From Hypericibacter terrae (GTDB lineage: Bacteria > Pseudomonadota > Alphaproteobacteria > Dongiales > Dongiaceae), in assembly GCF_008728855.1 (NCBI RefSeq), contig NZ_CP042906.1, positions 124,001-188,000 on the forward strand: 64,000 nucleotides of DNA, given 5' to 3'. Below the pieces are notes generated by a model. It saw nothing but the letters and a program-made list of their open reading frames with translations, was not told the origin of the DNA and searched no databases. Numbering within the stretch: the stretch's first letter is position 1; each line of letters opens with the position of its first letter. The position numbers were made by a program, and so were the translations under genes. Below, piece after piece: positions 1 to 8,970 of this stretch.

Positions 1-1
1 T

Positions 2-583
2 CAGGAGCTTGCGGCGGTCGCCGGGACGGCGACGGCCGGCCGCGATTTCGCGTCCGCGCGCATCTTCGCCAGGACCATCGATGACGTCGCACCGCTGGCG
101 GAGCTGGTCGGCCGCACCGGCCTCTCCGTCAGGACGCGCAGTCAGGATATCGCGGCGGTCAAGCTGCTCGACAGGTCGCTGGGCATCGCCTTCGCGATCA
201 TCGCGACGGTCGGCGGGAGCGGCTATCTGCTTTCGGTCGTGGCAAGCCAGTGGGCCAATCTCGAGCGACGCCGGCGCGACCTCAGCATCCTGAGGCTCAT
301 CGGGATAACCAAGATCGGTGTCCTGATGTTGCCGGTCATCGAAGCGGTCATGATCGCGGGGTTCGGGTTCGGGATCTCCACCCTGCTGTTCTTTGCCGGA
401 TCTCGCATCCTCAACTGGGCTTTCGCCTCAAGCCTTCTGGCTGAAGGCGTGGTCTGCCAACTGGGTCTGGTGGAGATTGCGGCAATCGGCGCGACAACAA
501 TTATCGTCGCCGCGATCGCCGCCGTCATTGGAGGATTCAATGTCGTTCGCATCGAACCCGGCGAAAGCCTCCGGACCCTTTAG
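2..583 (+). CDS. ABC transporter permease, FtsX/MacB-like (C-terminal part, cut by window edge)
   Basis: Only the last ~193 residues are present; the reading frame is open from base 2. Hydrophobic segments are visible at about 200-265 (GIAFAIIATVGGSGYLL), 320-400 (VLMLPVIEAVMIAGFGFGIS) and 470-540. The motif ERRRRDLSILRLIGIT between the first two is the loop seen in FtsX/MacB permeases, and the end (RIEPGESLR) matches the family's usual C-terminus after the last membrane helix. Such permeases work in the inner membrane with an ATP-binding subunit, often coupling ATP hydrolysis to a periplasmic partner rather than moving a small solute; the ATPase must lie left of the window. The downstream gene starts 44 bases inside this one, so the two are very probably translated together and may act together. 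Confidence 0.85.
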   Translation, partial: QELAAVAGTATAGRDFASARIFARTIDDVAPLAELVGRTGLSVRTRSQDIAAVKLLDRSLGIAFAIIATVGGSGYLLSVVASQWANLERRRRDLSILRLIGITKIGVLMLPVIEAVMIAGFGFGISTLLFFAGSRILNWAFASSLLAEGVVCQLGLVEIAAIGATTIIVAAIAAVIGGFNVVRIEPGESLRTL

Positions 584-2111
584 AGTCGCTGTGCTGGCGT
601 TCGCCATGCTCGGCTGGGCCGTCGGCGCGAACGCGCAGACAGCCTGGCCCGAGAAGCTCTTCAATCCCACCCCGGCAACCGACGACGTGGTGCTGCCGAT
701 GCCTTGCGGCGGAGCGATGGTCTTCCGTCCGGTCGTTGTCCCGGGCGTCAAAATTCTCGACGATTATCAGGTGCAGCTTGGCGACAGCGACAAGGAGTAC
801 GCGTTCTCCGAATACCGGCACTCGGAATATCTGTCCGCCCCCTTCGCCGACAAATCTCAGGGACGCTATTTCCTGATTGCCAAATATGAAACCACCGATC
901 TCCAGTACAACACGATGACCGACCCCAATTGCCCCGAGGCGACGCTGATCGGGCGACGGCCAGTGGTGGAGAAGACCTGGCTGGAAGCCATGGAATTCGC
1001 CGAAAAATACTCCACCTGGCTGATCAAGAACGCGGCGCGGTCGCTGCCCAGCGCCGGCTCCAGCACGGCTTTCCTGCGCCTGCCCACGGAAACCGAGTGG
1101 GAATATGCCGCCCGCGGCGGCGTTGCGGTATCGCCGTCGGAGTTCGAGGAGCGTACCTTCCCCATGCCGGAGGGCATGGAAAAATACGTCTGGTTCTCCG
1201 GATCGGGCTCGTCCAATGGAAAGCTGCAGCTGACGGGCTTGCTCAAGCCAAACCCTCTTGGGCTCTACGATATGCTGGGCAATGCGGATGAATTCACGAT
1301 CGACCTGTTCCGCTTGAACCGTGTCACCAGGATGCTGGGCCGGCCGGGCGGATATATCATCAAGGGCGGAAACTATCTGACGTCGATGGACGCGATCAGG
1401 TCATCGAGCCGCAGCGAGTTCCAGCCTTATTCGGAGCAGGGGCCGCGCCGGTCGAAGACCACGGGATTCCGCCTGGTCGTTTCGGCGGCTGCACTCAACA
1501 ACCAGGACGATATTGCCGAGGCACGGGCGGAGTGGGATCGCCTGGGGTCGGCCAACGCGGCGTCGTCGACCGCCGCGGCGAGCGACGATCCTGTGAAGGA
1601 AATCCAGTCCCTGACCGAACTGGCAGACGCCGGCAGCGCCATGAAGGAGCGGCTGGAGCGCCTCGCCGCCAAAGTGAAGGCCGACATCCTCGAGCTCGAG
1701 GATCAGAAGCAGCGCTCCGCGCGGACCATGCTGAGACTGGGCGCATGGCTGGCAGCCAAACTGCAGCAGGATGTTCATGCCGTCGCGCTCGACAAGAGCA
1801 ACCTGGACAAGGGGCTCTTCGACGAGAAGTTCTCCGCCCAGATCCGGGATCGCATCGAGAAAGACGAGGAAACGATCAGGAAGAACATGAATTTCTACAG
1901 CGATCTCGTGATCCGGGTTTCGGACGACTTCGATCCGGCGCTGTTGGACGAAGGCGGTGCTGTTCTGGTCACGGAGCTGCAGGCGGCTCAAGTGTCTTAC
2001 CTGATTGATTTCGTGGACCTGTTCCGCAAGCATGTCGATGACTTCACGAAGAAGCACATCGTCGAGCAAGATGCCTGGCTTGCTGACTTCGCGGCAAGCG
2101 ACGGAAAGTGA
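540..2111 (+). CDS. Secreted SUMF1/formylglycine-generating-enzyme-like protein with helical tail, catalytic cysteines absent
   Basis: 523 residues. The ATG at 540 follows a GGAGG ribosome site and gives a signal peptide (residues 1-32, cleavage after GANA), whereas the longer in-frame opening adds no sensible sequence. Residues ~55-315 resemble the FGE-sulfatase (SUMF1) fold: RLPTETEWEYAARGG at 180-194, GLYDMLGNADEFTID at 241-255 in place of the usual GN.WEW, KGGNYL at 275-280 and TGFRLV at 308-313. The paired cysteines of true formylglycine-generating enzymes, expected between KGGNYL and GFR, are missing, so sulfatase activation is unlikely; binding or structural duty is more plausible (inference). 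Residues ~340-523 are Ala/Glu/Lys-rich and look mostly helical. It overlaps the permease gene by 44 bases, suggesting a periplasmic partner of that transporter. Confidence 0.8.
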   Translation: MSFASNPAKASGPFRVAVLAFAMLGWAVGANAQTAWPEKLFNPTPATDDVVLPMPCGGAMVFRPVVVPGVKILDDYQVQLGDSDKEYAFSEYRHSEYLSAPFADKSQGRYFLIAKYETTDLQYNTMTDPNCPEATLIGRRPVVEKTWLEAMEFAEKYSTWLIKNAARSLPSAGSSTAFLRLPTETEWEYAARGGVAVSPSEFEERTFPMPEGMEKYVWFSGSGSSNGKLQLTGLLKPNPLGLYDMLGNADEFTIDLFRLNRVTRMLGRPGGYIIKGGNYLTSMDAIRSSSRSEFQPYSEQGPRRSKTTGFRLVVSAAALNNQDDIAEARAEWDRLGSANAASSTAAASDDPVKEIQSLTELADAGSAMKERLERLAAKVKADILELEDQKQRSARTMLRLGAWLAAKLQQDVHAVALDKSNLDKGLFDEKFSAQIRDRIEKDEETIRKNMNFYSDLVIRVSDDFDPALLDEGGAVLVTELQAAQVSYLIDFVDLFRKHVDDFTKKHIVEQDAWLADFAASDGK

Positions 2112-2235
2112 GGCGGCGTCAGCGAGCCGGCCTGACGGCGCGCTCGCGGCGGAGTTCGCAGGCAAGAGCGGAAATGCGGCCAACGACCTGTTTCGGCGCC
2201 TTGCGGACGCCGGTGATTCTCGGGAGAAGAGCGCG

Positions 2236-2964
2236 ATGAGCGCGAAATATGACGGCATCGGGATCAACTATGCGGAGCTTCGCAAGCCCGATCGGCGGAT
2301 CGCCAGGATCATCGAGAGCGCGCTCGGGTCGGCGCAAACTATTCTGAATGTCGGCGCGGGCACCGGTTCCTACGAACCGGCCGGTCGATCCCTGATCGCC
2401 GTCGAGCCTTCGCGCGAGATGATCCGGAAGCGCGGTCCGGCGGCGGCCGAGGCGATTCAGGCCAGCGCCGAGGATCTGCCGTTCGACGACAGGAGCTTCG
2501 ACGCTGCGATGGCGGTCCTGACGATTCATCATTGGCCCGACAAGGAGGCAGGCTTGCGCGAGATGCGCCGCGTGACACGCGGCCGGATCGTCCTGCTCAC
2601 CTTCGATCCGTCGCACCGGCCCTGGCTGACGGACTATCTTCCCGAACTGGCGGCGTTGGACGAGGCGCAGATGCCGACGATGTCCGACTACGAACGATGG
2701 CTCGGCTCCGTGCAGGTCACGCCCGTTCCGGTGCCCCACGATTGCAGCGACGGGTTCCTCTATGCCTATTGGCGCCGGCCTGCGGCCTATCTCGATCCCC
2801 ACATCCGGTCCGGCAGCTCGTCCTTCTGGGCCATCGGCAACGCCGAAGCGGGATTAGAGAAGCTGAGGCGGGATCTCGAGACCGGCGCGTGGGAGCGCCG
2901 CTACGCCGAATTGCTGACCCTCGACGAATATGACGCGGGATACCGGGTCGTCGTCGCGGACTGA
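2236..2964 (+). CDS. Class I SAM-dependent methyltransferase (UbiE/Methyltransf_11 type)
   Basis: 242 residues starting at the ATG after GGGAGAAG. Motif I is LNVGAGTGSYE (about residues 36-46), followed by an acidic residue in AVEPS and the post-motif EDLPFDDRSFDAAM, then LTIHHWPDKEAGLREMRRV, all standard for small-molecule methyltransferases that bind S-adenosylmethionine. The substrate cannot be read from the sequence. An in-frame extension back to 2005 overlaps the preceding gene and is not family-like, so I rejected it. The gene sits 124 bases after the FGE-like gene on the same strand and converges with the VOC gene to the right; nothing ties it functionally to either. Confidence 0.85.
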   Translation: MSAKYDGIGINYAELRKPDRRIARIIESALGSAQTILNVGAGTGSYEPAGRSLIAVEPSREMIRKRGPAAAEAIQASAEDLPFDDRSFDAAMAVLTIHHWPDKEAGLREMRRVTRGRIVLLTFDPSHRPWLTDYLPELAALDEAQMPTMSDYERWLGSVQVTPVPVPHDCSDGFLYAYWRRPAAYLDPHIRSGSSSFWAIGNAEAGLEKLRRDLETGAWERRYAELLTLDEYDAGYRVVVAD

Positions 2965-3044
2965 TCCGCAAGCGACCGTTTTTCACCCCTCTCTGCCGCC
3001 GCTCGCCCGAAGCCGAAGGTCCGGGTTCGGTCGACCGGGGACCG

Positions 3045-3524
3045 TCAGCCGCGCCGGGCCGCCTCGATCGCGGCGACGTCGATCTTCTTCATATCCATCA
3101 TCGCCTCGAACGCGCGCTTCGCTTCCTCGCCGCCGACAGCCAGCGCCTCCATCAGCACCCGCGGCGTGATCTGCCAGGACAGGCCCCATTTGTCCTTGCA
3201 CCAGCCGCACGCACTCTCCTGGCCGCCATTGCCGACGATGGCGTTCCAGTAGCGGTCGGTCTCCTGCTGATCGTCGGTGGCGATCTGAAACGAGAAGGCT
3301 TCGTTATGCGTGAAGGCGGGCCCGCCATTGAGGCCGAGACAGGGGATGCCGGCGACGGTGAATTCGACCGTCAGCACGTCGCCCGCCTTGCCGGACGGGT
3401 AGTCGCCGGGCGCACGGTGGACGGCACCGACCGAGCTGTTGGGAAAGGTCTTGGCATAGAAGCGGGCCGCAGCCTCGGCGTCCTTGTCGTACCACAGGCA
3501 GATCGTGTTCTTGGCCATCGCCAT
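3045..3524 (-). CDS. VOC family protein, PhnB/3-demethylubiquinone-methyltransferase-like
   Basis: 159 residues. The chosen ATG has AAAGGA seven bases upstream, and the protein opens with NTICLWYDKDAEAAARFYAK, the standard first beta-alpha unit of PhnB-like VOC proteins. Further family marks are GKAGDVLTVEFTVAGIPCLG, FTHNEAFSFQIATDDQQETD and CGWCKDKWGLSWQITP near the C-terminus. These proteins adopt the glyoxalase/dioxygenase fold; their reactions are mostly unknown despite the old methyltransferase label. It is a single gene converging with the methyltransferase upstream and divergent from the GFA gene. Confidence 0.88.
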   Translation of the reverse strand: MAMAKNTICLWYDKDAEAAARFYAKTFPNSSVGAVHRAPGDYPSGKAGDVLTVEFTVAGIPCLGLNGGPAFTHNEAFSFQIATDDQQETDRYWNAIVGNGGQESACGWCKDKWGLSWQITPRVLMEALAVGGEEAKRAFEAMMDMKKIDVAAIEAARRG

Positions 3525-3821
3525 CGCTTGTCCTTTCGAGTTCGAAGCCGATTGGTGCCCCGCACATGTGGGGCGGTTCATCGCCGGCCTCAATACTCAC
3601 CACGAACTCATAATGGGGGCGAGCCATCGGACGTTCCGCCGATTCGCGCGTGGCGCGCCGTCTCGGGCGATGACGAAAACGGCGTTTAGGCCATGGCCCT
3701 CTGAGATTTGGCCTGAGAGCCAGACGGAATACGTTGAAAGCACGATAAAATTCCGGAGCATGGACGCTCGACGGGGTTCGTTGTAACCATTCCGAGCGCT
3801 TGATCTCAGAGGAGGCGCAGC

Positions 3822-4214
3822 ATGGACCGATTCACCGGCGGTTGCCTGTGCCGCAATGTCCGATTTGTGGCGTTGGGACTCCCCTACCGGGTCGGCATTT
3901 GTCACTGCCTCGACTGCCGCAAGCATCACGGGGCCCTTTTCCACGCGTCCGCGATATTCCCTCAGGATGCGGTGACGATCGAGGGCGAAACAAGCGACTA
4001 TGCCGGCCGGTTTTTCTGTCCCCGCTGCGGCTCCTCCGTTTTCTCGCGCAGCGCCGATGAAATCGAAGTGAACCTGGGATCCCTGGATGCCCCCGATCAA
4101 CTGAGGCCAACCTACGAACTCTGGACCGTCCGCCGCGAGTCCTGGTTGCCGCCGTTTCCGCTCACGAGACGATACGAGCGCAATCGCGACGCCACGGGTC
4201 GGTCCGAGGGGTAG
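3822..4214 (+). CDS. GFA family protein (glutathione-dependent formaldehyde-activating-like, zinc-binding)
   Basis: 130 residues, start preceded by GAGGAGG. The zinc-ligand cysteines of the GFA fold are all present: CLC at residues 8-10, CHCLDC at 27-32 and CPRC near residue 70. The family name comes from an enzyme that speeds formation of S-hydroxymethylglutathione, but most members have no proven reaction, and I would not infer formaldehyde metabolism from this gene alone. It is divergent from the VOC gene (297-base gap in which I see no further feature) and converges with the small excalibur-domain gene. Confidence 0.88.
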   Translation: MDRFTGGCLCRNVRFVALGLPYRVGICHCLDCRKHHGALFHASAIFPQDAVTIEGETSDYAGRFFCPRCGSSVFSRSADEIEVNLGSLDAPDQLRPTYELWTVRRESWLPPFPLTRRYERNRDATGRSEG

Positions 4215-4361
4215 GTAGGGCGACCGTCACTTCGGAAGAGCGGCCTTGCGGTAGCCGTCGAGGAAATGCTGAAGCGTCGCGGAGTGGTTCCATCGCGGCC
4301 CAGTGGCGGATCGTTAGATGCCGGTTGCCGACGAGGAACAGCTCGACCTCTGCGCGCGCCG

Positions 4362-4706
4362 TCAACGTGGCGTCCACGGTTCGCAGGCGATACCGTCGCC
4401 ATCGCGATCATGCTGCGGCCAATAGCCGGGCTCTCCACGTCTCGCCGGCGCCAGGCCGACAGCTCGAGCCGCCGCACAGTTCGGTTCGGCGGCTAGGTGC
4501 CGGAGCGTCGTCAGCGGACCCCAAGCATTCGATCCGGTCGCTGCCAGGGCATAGCCACCGAGCGCACCGATGAAGACTGCGGCGATGAATAGCGTCCACC
4601 AGGTGCGTCGGCCGGCGCGCGAGCGGCGATCGAGGCGGCGCGAGACCTTGGCAAAGCGACGGTGCAGCTGGCGTAGGGCGGCCTCTGCCTGAGGATAAGG
4701 ACGCAT
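4362..4706 (-). CDS. Small membrane-anchored excalibur calcium-binding domain protein
   Basis: About 114 residues. There is an Arg-rich N-terminal part, one membrane segment (TWWTLFIAAVFIGALGGYAL, ~residues 36-55) and a C-terminal excalibur motif: NCAAARAVGLAPARRGEPG, then DRDGDGIACE, where the DxDxDGxxCE loop is the expected calcium site. Excalibur domains are extracytoplasmic, so the C-terminus probably faces the periplasm. The start is uncertain: the ATG at 4706 has no clear ribosome site, and a TTG at 4733 would add nine residues. The gene lies immediately downstream of tRNA-Arg on the same strand. Confidence 0.72.
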   Translation of the reverse strand: MRPYPQAEAALRQLHRRFAKVSRRLDRRSRAGRRTWWTLFIAAVFIGALGGYALAATGSNAWGPLTTLRHLAAEPNCAAARAVGLAPARRGEPGYWPQHDRDGDGIACEPWTPR

Positions 4707-4826
4707 GGGATCACGGTAGCGACCACTTCCCAACGCTCCATGAATCGCACCCGCTCGACCATTGGCGTGTGTCGTTTCCGCCGCCGGTCGGAGGACTCCT
4801 CGGCTTTCGCTAACTCATTGAAATAT

Positions 4827-4903
<77 letters not shown>

Positions 4904-4931
4904 GCAGGGGCTGGAAGCCTTGGAGCGGGGG

Positions 4932-4961
4932 ACCATACTGCAACCGGCGGCCCGGGGTAAA
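4932..4961 (-). promoter_or_regulatory. Promoter of tRNA-Arg
   Basis: On the minus strand TTTACC (4956-4961) and TATGGT (4932-4937) are separated by 18 bases and stand about 29 bases before the mature tRNA 5' end, as expected for a sigma-70-type tRNA promoter. The matching boxes in the decayed copy are TTTACA and CGTGGT with the same spacing, so there only the -10 box is ruined. Confidence 0.6.
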
Positions 4962-5062
4962 GCGCGGCGCAAAGGCTTGCGGCTGCGGCCGAATTTCGCG
5001 GATTCCGGCCGGGTGGCGGGTCCTTTCCAGTGCCCGCCCGCCCATTCAGACCCGGCCGTCCA

Positions 5063-6586
5063 TCAACTCTCCCGTTCCGCCGCCATCGCGGCGAAGAACC
5101 CCTCGGGGCTGTCGACCTCCTCGAGCTTCCGTCCCTCGATCAGGAAGAAGCGCGAGCCGATGGCGCGCACGAAGCTGCGGTCATGCGAAACCAGGATGCA
5201 GGTCGCCTCATGCTCGAGGATCTCGGCCTCCAGGGTCTCGCGGCCCGGGATGTCGACATGGTTGGTCGGCTCGTCCATCAGGTAGAAGTTCGGCTCGGTC
5301 AGCCGCAAAGCGAGCAGGCCCAACCTTGCGCGCTGCCCGAAGCTCAGCTCCCCGATCGGCCGCTGCTGCTTCTCGATCGGGAATCCCGCCTGGGCCAGCA
5401 ATCCGCGGCAGCGCTGGTCGCCGACGCCGAAGGCGGCGATCAAATCCCAGGGCGTGCTCGTGGCCGGCAGCTGCGACATGTCCTGGTCGGTATAGCCCAG
5501 CACCAGCGAGGGCGTGACGCGGATGCCCTTCACGCCCTCCGCCGTCGCCATGGCCCGATGCAGCAGCTTGATGAATTGCGATTTGCCGGCACCGTTGCGG
5601 CCCAGCAGCAGGATGCGGTCGCCCTGGAAGACCGGCAGCTTCTCGATCCGGAACAGCATGTCTCCGGCCGGCGTCGTGACGGCCACGCCTTCGACATTCA
5701 CCAGCAGCTTCGCATGCGTCCCGCTGTTGGCGAGCCGGATCTCGCCGGGCCGCTCCTTATGCAGGGATTTGACGCCGCTCTCGATCTTCGCGGCGCGCTC
5801 GCGCAGATATTTCGACTTCACCGTCAGGAGGTCGCTGCCGGAATTGATGCCGATATTGGTGAGCTTGGCCGCCTGCTTGCGCAGCTTGCTTGCCTCCTTC
5901 AGGTCGCGCTCGCGCTTGGCCGCCGCCGCCTCGTCGATCTCAGCAAGAGCCGCGCGCGCTTTACTATAGGGCAGGGCGAAATAATGCGAGGCCTCCGGTC
6001 GCAGGAACAGCGTCCGGTTGGTGCAGGCGTCGAGGAAATCGCGGTCATGACTGGCGATCACCACCGGTATTTGCTGCAGGGCGCTGTGGATCCAGGTCTC
6101 GAGCTGAAACAGTTTCGCCAGATCGAGATGGTTGGTCGGCTCGTCGAGCAGCAGGGCATCGGGCTGGGTCACCCAGCATTGGGCGATCAGCGCCAGACGC
6201 TGCCAGCCGCCGCTGAGCGCACGCACTGGGCGGTCACGCATGGAGGCAGGCGTCTCGAACTCGTCGAGCACCAGATCGGCGCGCCAGCTCTGCGTCTCCC
6301 GCTCTTCAGGCGGAAGGGCCCGGCGGATGGTCTCATAGAGCGTGAGGTCCATCAGCGAGGCCGGAACATCCTGCTCGACGAAGCCGATCCGAAGCCCGCG
6401 CGAGCGATCGATCTCGCCGCTGCTCGATTCAGCTAGCCCCGCCAGGCAGCGCAGCAGCGTGGTCTTGCCCCCGCCATTGCCGGCGACGAGCCCCACGCGA
6501 TCGCCATCGCCGACCACGAGATTGATGTCCTTGAAGAGCGGGGTGCCGACAAGGAGGCTGACGTTACGAAGGCTGAGAGAACCCAT
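5063..6586 (-). CDS. ABC-F family ATPase (ribosome-associated type)
   Basis: 507 residues with two ATP-binding domains in one chain and no membrane segments, the mark of ABC-F proteins, which act on ribosomes or in regulation rather than in transport. The first domain has Walker A GNGGGKT (~37-43), signature LSGGWQR and LLLDEPTNHLD; the second has GRNGAGKS, signature LSFGQRAR and LMDEPTNHVD. Between them is a basic linker with REKR/K-rich helices (about 210-280). The ATG chosen starts the usual MGSLSLRNVSL opening; an in-frame extension of 35 residues is not family-like. The gene stands alone, 160 bases upstream of tRNA-Arg, and is the first gene in the 6-kb block bounded by the two tRNA-Arg copies. 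Confidence 0.9.
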   Translation of the reverse strand: MGSLSLRNVSLLVGTPLFKDINLVVGDGDRVGLVAGNGGGKTTLLRCLAGLAESSSGEIDRSRGLRIGFVEQDVPASLMDLTLYETIRRALPPEERETQSWRADLVLDEFETPASMRDRPVRALSGGWQRLALIAQCWVTQPDALLLDEPTNHLDLAKLFQLETWIHSALQQIPVVIASHDRDFLDACTNRTLFLRPEASHYFALPYSKARAALAEIDEAAAAKRERDLKEASKLRKQAAKLTNIGINSGSDLLTVKSKYLRERAAKIESGVKSLHKERPGEIRLANSGTHAKLLVNVEGVAVTTPAGDMLFRIEKLPVFQGDRILLLGRNGAGKSQFIKLLHRAMATAEGVKGIRVTPSLVLGYTDQDMSQLPATSTPWDLIAAFGVGDQRCRGLLAQAGFPIEKQQRPIGELSFGQRARLGLLALRLTEPNFYLMDEPTNHVDIPGRETLEAEILEHEATCILVSHDRSFVRAIGSRFFLIEGRKLEEVDSPEGFFAAMAAERES

Positions 6587-7065
6587 TTTCTTTTCTCTGG
6601 TTCGACAGGCGCCCCCATGGGGCGCAAAGCTGCCAAGGCCAAACTTCGGCTGTCGAACGCGCGCGCAGAGTGCCACGACGTCGACAGCCACGAAGGGCAG
6701 ACCAGAGATGGATGGGGCTAAGAAGCCGTCAGATCCCGCTTTTGGTCAGCCCTGCAAGCAATTGCCGCAGGGCCAACACGGGGCCACGCTGACGATGGTG
6801 ACGGAAGAAAATGTCCACGCAGCCCTCCTTTTTTCGAGTGCGAAACCGACAAGACCATAACGATCTGCCCGTTCCGGTGCAATCCCGTCGATGGTGGTGC
6901 GGGGCAATGCCTCTAAACCCACTATCCCCTAGGACCGCTTGCGAATTGCACCACAGCAAGAGACTGCGTTCTGGTTATCACTCACTCGTCGGAGGCTAAA
7001 GGGCCGGTCGTGCTTCCGCTCCTTATGTGGTGAACGGCGTGGGGTAGGAAAACCCGAACCTCTGT
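6587..7065. other. Gene-free stretch between the ABC-F and methyltransferase genes
   Basis: I see no coding sequence with family-like content, no RNA gene and no strong terminator here; short open frames are not supported by codon pattern or similarity. It should contain the promoter of the leftward ABC-F gene near 6590-6700, but no box pair stands out. Confidence 0.5.
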
Positions 7066-7899
7066 TCACTTGGTGGCAATGCCGATGTTGATCGGATTGG
7101 ACAAGAGTGCGGGGCCGTCGCCGCCGGCGCGCTCGCGAACCAACGTCTCCAGGGCCTGCCGGATGGTTTCTCTTTCTTCGCCCGTCAGGTTCAGGGCACC
7201 GAGCACGGCTTCGGCGATCGGGTTGCTCCATATGACCCATTCCCACAGTTCCGTGCCCGTATGGAACTTCGTGGTCTCTGTGATGGTTTCAACCCTGATG
7301 TCCTTCAATCCCGCGGCGGCGAACTCCTTCCGCAGCCGCTCCGGCTCTCGCAGTTGAAACGGGAGTGGAGGAGGATCCATGGGGGGACCGACGAAATCGG
7401 GACGGACAGATTGAATCGCGCTCACGAAGAAGCCGAAGAATTCAATCTTGCGCGGATCGCCATACACATTCATGAGCACGCGGCCACCCGGTTTGACCAC
7501 CCGCGCCATCTCGCTGATGCCTTTCGGCATGTCGGGGAACAGCATGACACCAAACTGCGATCCGGCCATATCGAAGCTGTTGTCGTCGAATTCGAGAGCA
7601 TGGCCGTCCATGAGCCGGGTCTCGATGTCGAGCCCCTCCTTGTCGGCGCGCTTCTTGAGCAAGTCGAGCATGACTGGGGACTGGTCCGTTGCCAGCACAA
7701 GCGCGCCGATGCGTGCTGCCGGGATACTGAGGGCGCCGCTGCCAGCCGCCACGTCCAGGAACCGCATGCGCGGAAGAAGCCCGGCACGGCGGAGACCTTC
7801 ATTCCCCAACCACATCTGGGTCGGAGTGTTAGTATTGTCATAGCCTGGCGCGATCTTGTCCCACGCGGCTCGCGTTTGTTGCTGTTCCTGAGTGGCCAT
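7066..7899 (-). CDS. Class I SAM-dependent methyltransferase (UbiE-like)
   Basis: 277 residues from an ATG preceded by GAAGGAA. Motif I is LDVAAGSGALS, followed by LATDQSP and later GHALEFDDNSFDMAGS and RVVKPGGRVLM, matching the Methyltransf_11/25 core. The C-terminal ~110 residues are specific to a subfamily with FHTGTELWEWVIWSNPI. The substrate is unknown. It lies 23 bases downstream of the alpha/beta-hydrolase-fold gene on the same strand and is probably co-transcribed with it, perhaps under the LuxR-type regulator next door. Confidence 0.87.
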   Translation of the reverse strand: MATQEQQQTRAAWDKIAPGYDNTNTPTQMWLGNEGLRRAGLLPRMRFLDVAAGSGALSIPAARIGALVLATDQSPVMLDLLKKRADKEGLDIETRLMDGHALEFDDNSFDMAGSQFGVMLFPDMPKGISEMARVVKPGGRVLMNVYGDPRKIEFFGFFVSAIQSVRPDFVGPPMDPPPLPFQLREPERLRKEFAAAGLKDIRVETITETTKFHTGTELWEWVIWSNPIAEAVLGALNLTGEERETIRQALETLVRERAGGDGPALLSNPINIGIATK

Positions 7900-7922
7900 G
7901 TCTGGTTCCTTCGCTCTAAGCA

Positions 7923-8834
7923 TCAAGAGCTCGCGAGTGCGGCGCTCAGCGCTTTTACGAATGCTTCGGGCTGCTCCATGGGCGGATCGTCGGCGGCGTT
8001 CTCGATTACATGGAGGGGCCATCCGTAGCGGGCGTTCGCAGCCTCAGCGACCGGCAGCCGTGTAGCGAGATCATGGCGCCCCCAGATGAGTGTCGTGGGA
8101 ACGGCGATCCGTGCCAGCTCTGCCGCCGGGATCGCAGGCATCCCGAACTGCTTCATGAGGCTTTGCTGAGTGGCGTGAAGGCTCGGCGTGCGCGCCCGGT
8201 CGAGGTTGTACGCCTTGATCCAGTTCCAGCTGTCGCCCATTCGATCGCGCATGCGGTCAAGATCGAAGGCACATCGCAACCAGAGACGGTCATGCGTGTC
8301 CTCGGTTGGGTCAGTGATAAATTCGGTAAGGGCGAGCCCGAACTCAGGCGCAGGATGGAATGGTGCCAAGCCCAGCGTGTCGACAAGCACCAGTCGGCTG
8401 AGCCGGTCACCATGATCGCTGGCGAAGCGAGCAGCGATGGCACCGCCGAGGATTTGTCCGACGAGCACCGGCGGAGCCGAGCAAGTGCGCTCGATCAGCT
8501 CGTCGAGCCATTCAAGCACCCGATCAGCCGCCAGCGAGCCTTCGGGCACTTCCGATATTCCGTGTCCCGGCAGATCGGGGGCGATCACACGACGGGCCGA
8601 CACCAGATCGGGGACGACCCGTATCCACTTGGCTGCATACTCTCCTGGACCATGCAGGAGCACGATCGGCGGGCCATCACCGCCTTCCAAAACAGCCGTC
8701 GAAATGCCTGCAAGGTCGAGCCGTCGCTCGGTGAGCGGCATTTCCGCCATCAGCTGTTCGCGAACGTCGTCGCCTAGTCGGCGGGGTTCATCCTTCCCTT
8801 TGTGAGGGGGTATTCGTGTTGCAACCGCGCCCAT
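7923..8834 (-). CDS. Alpha/beta-hydrolase-fold protein lacking catalytic Ser and His
   Basis: 303 residues; the ATG at 8834 has GGAGG six bases away. The fold is clear: PPIVLLHGPGEYAAKW, RRVIAPDLPGHGISE, the elbow strand, LIWGRHDLATRLP and a C-terminal PPMEQPEAFVKAL. At the nucleophile elbow, however, the usual G-H-S-L-G-G reads G-Q-I-L-G-G (codon ATC at about 8450), and at the catalytic-His site the usual A-G-H-D-P reads A-A-D-D-P. The Asp of GRHD is kept. It is therefore probably not a hydrolase; a ligand-binding or regulatory role is possible (inference). Its reading frame is intact and it is followed closely by a methyltransferase gene. Confidence 0.85.
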   Translation of the reverse strand: MGAVATRIPPHKGKDEPRRLGDDVREQLMAEMPLTERRLDLAGISTAVLEGGDGPPIVLLHGPGEYAAKWIRVVPDLVSARRVIAPDLPGHGISEVPEGSLAADRVLEWLDELIERTCSAPPVLVGQILGGAIAARFASDHGDRLSRLVLVDTLGLAPFHPAPEFGLALTEFITDPTEDTHDRLWLRCAFDLDRMRDRMGDSWNWIKAYNLDRARTPSLHATQQSLMKQFGMPAIPAAELARIAVPTTLIWGRHDLATRLPVAEAANARYGWPLHVIENAADDPPMEQPEAFVKALSAALASS

Positions 8835-8970
8835 GGCTTCCTCCGTGTTGCGTCTCCGGGGTCGTTCCGGGATTAACGCTACAATGGAGGGCTTGAGCTG
8901 TGCTTCGGCGAAACCACCCAATTTTCGCCAGGTGACGGCATGGGTAGTTTCGCTAAGTGCAGCAGACGGT

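Noticed and set aside
4227-4361. Leftward peptide RWNHSATLQHFLDGYRKAAL near a stop at 4227-4229, with an upstream frame shift
   Set aside because: It looks like the tail of some decayed gene, but too short and I cannot match a family; reported only as a possibility.
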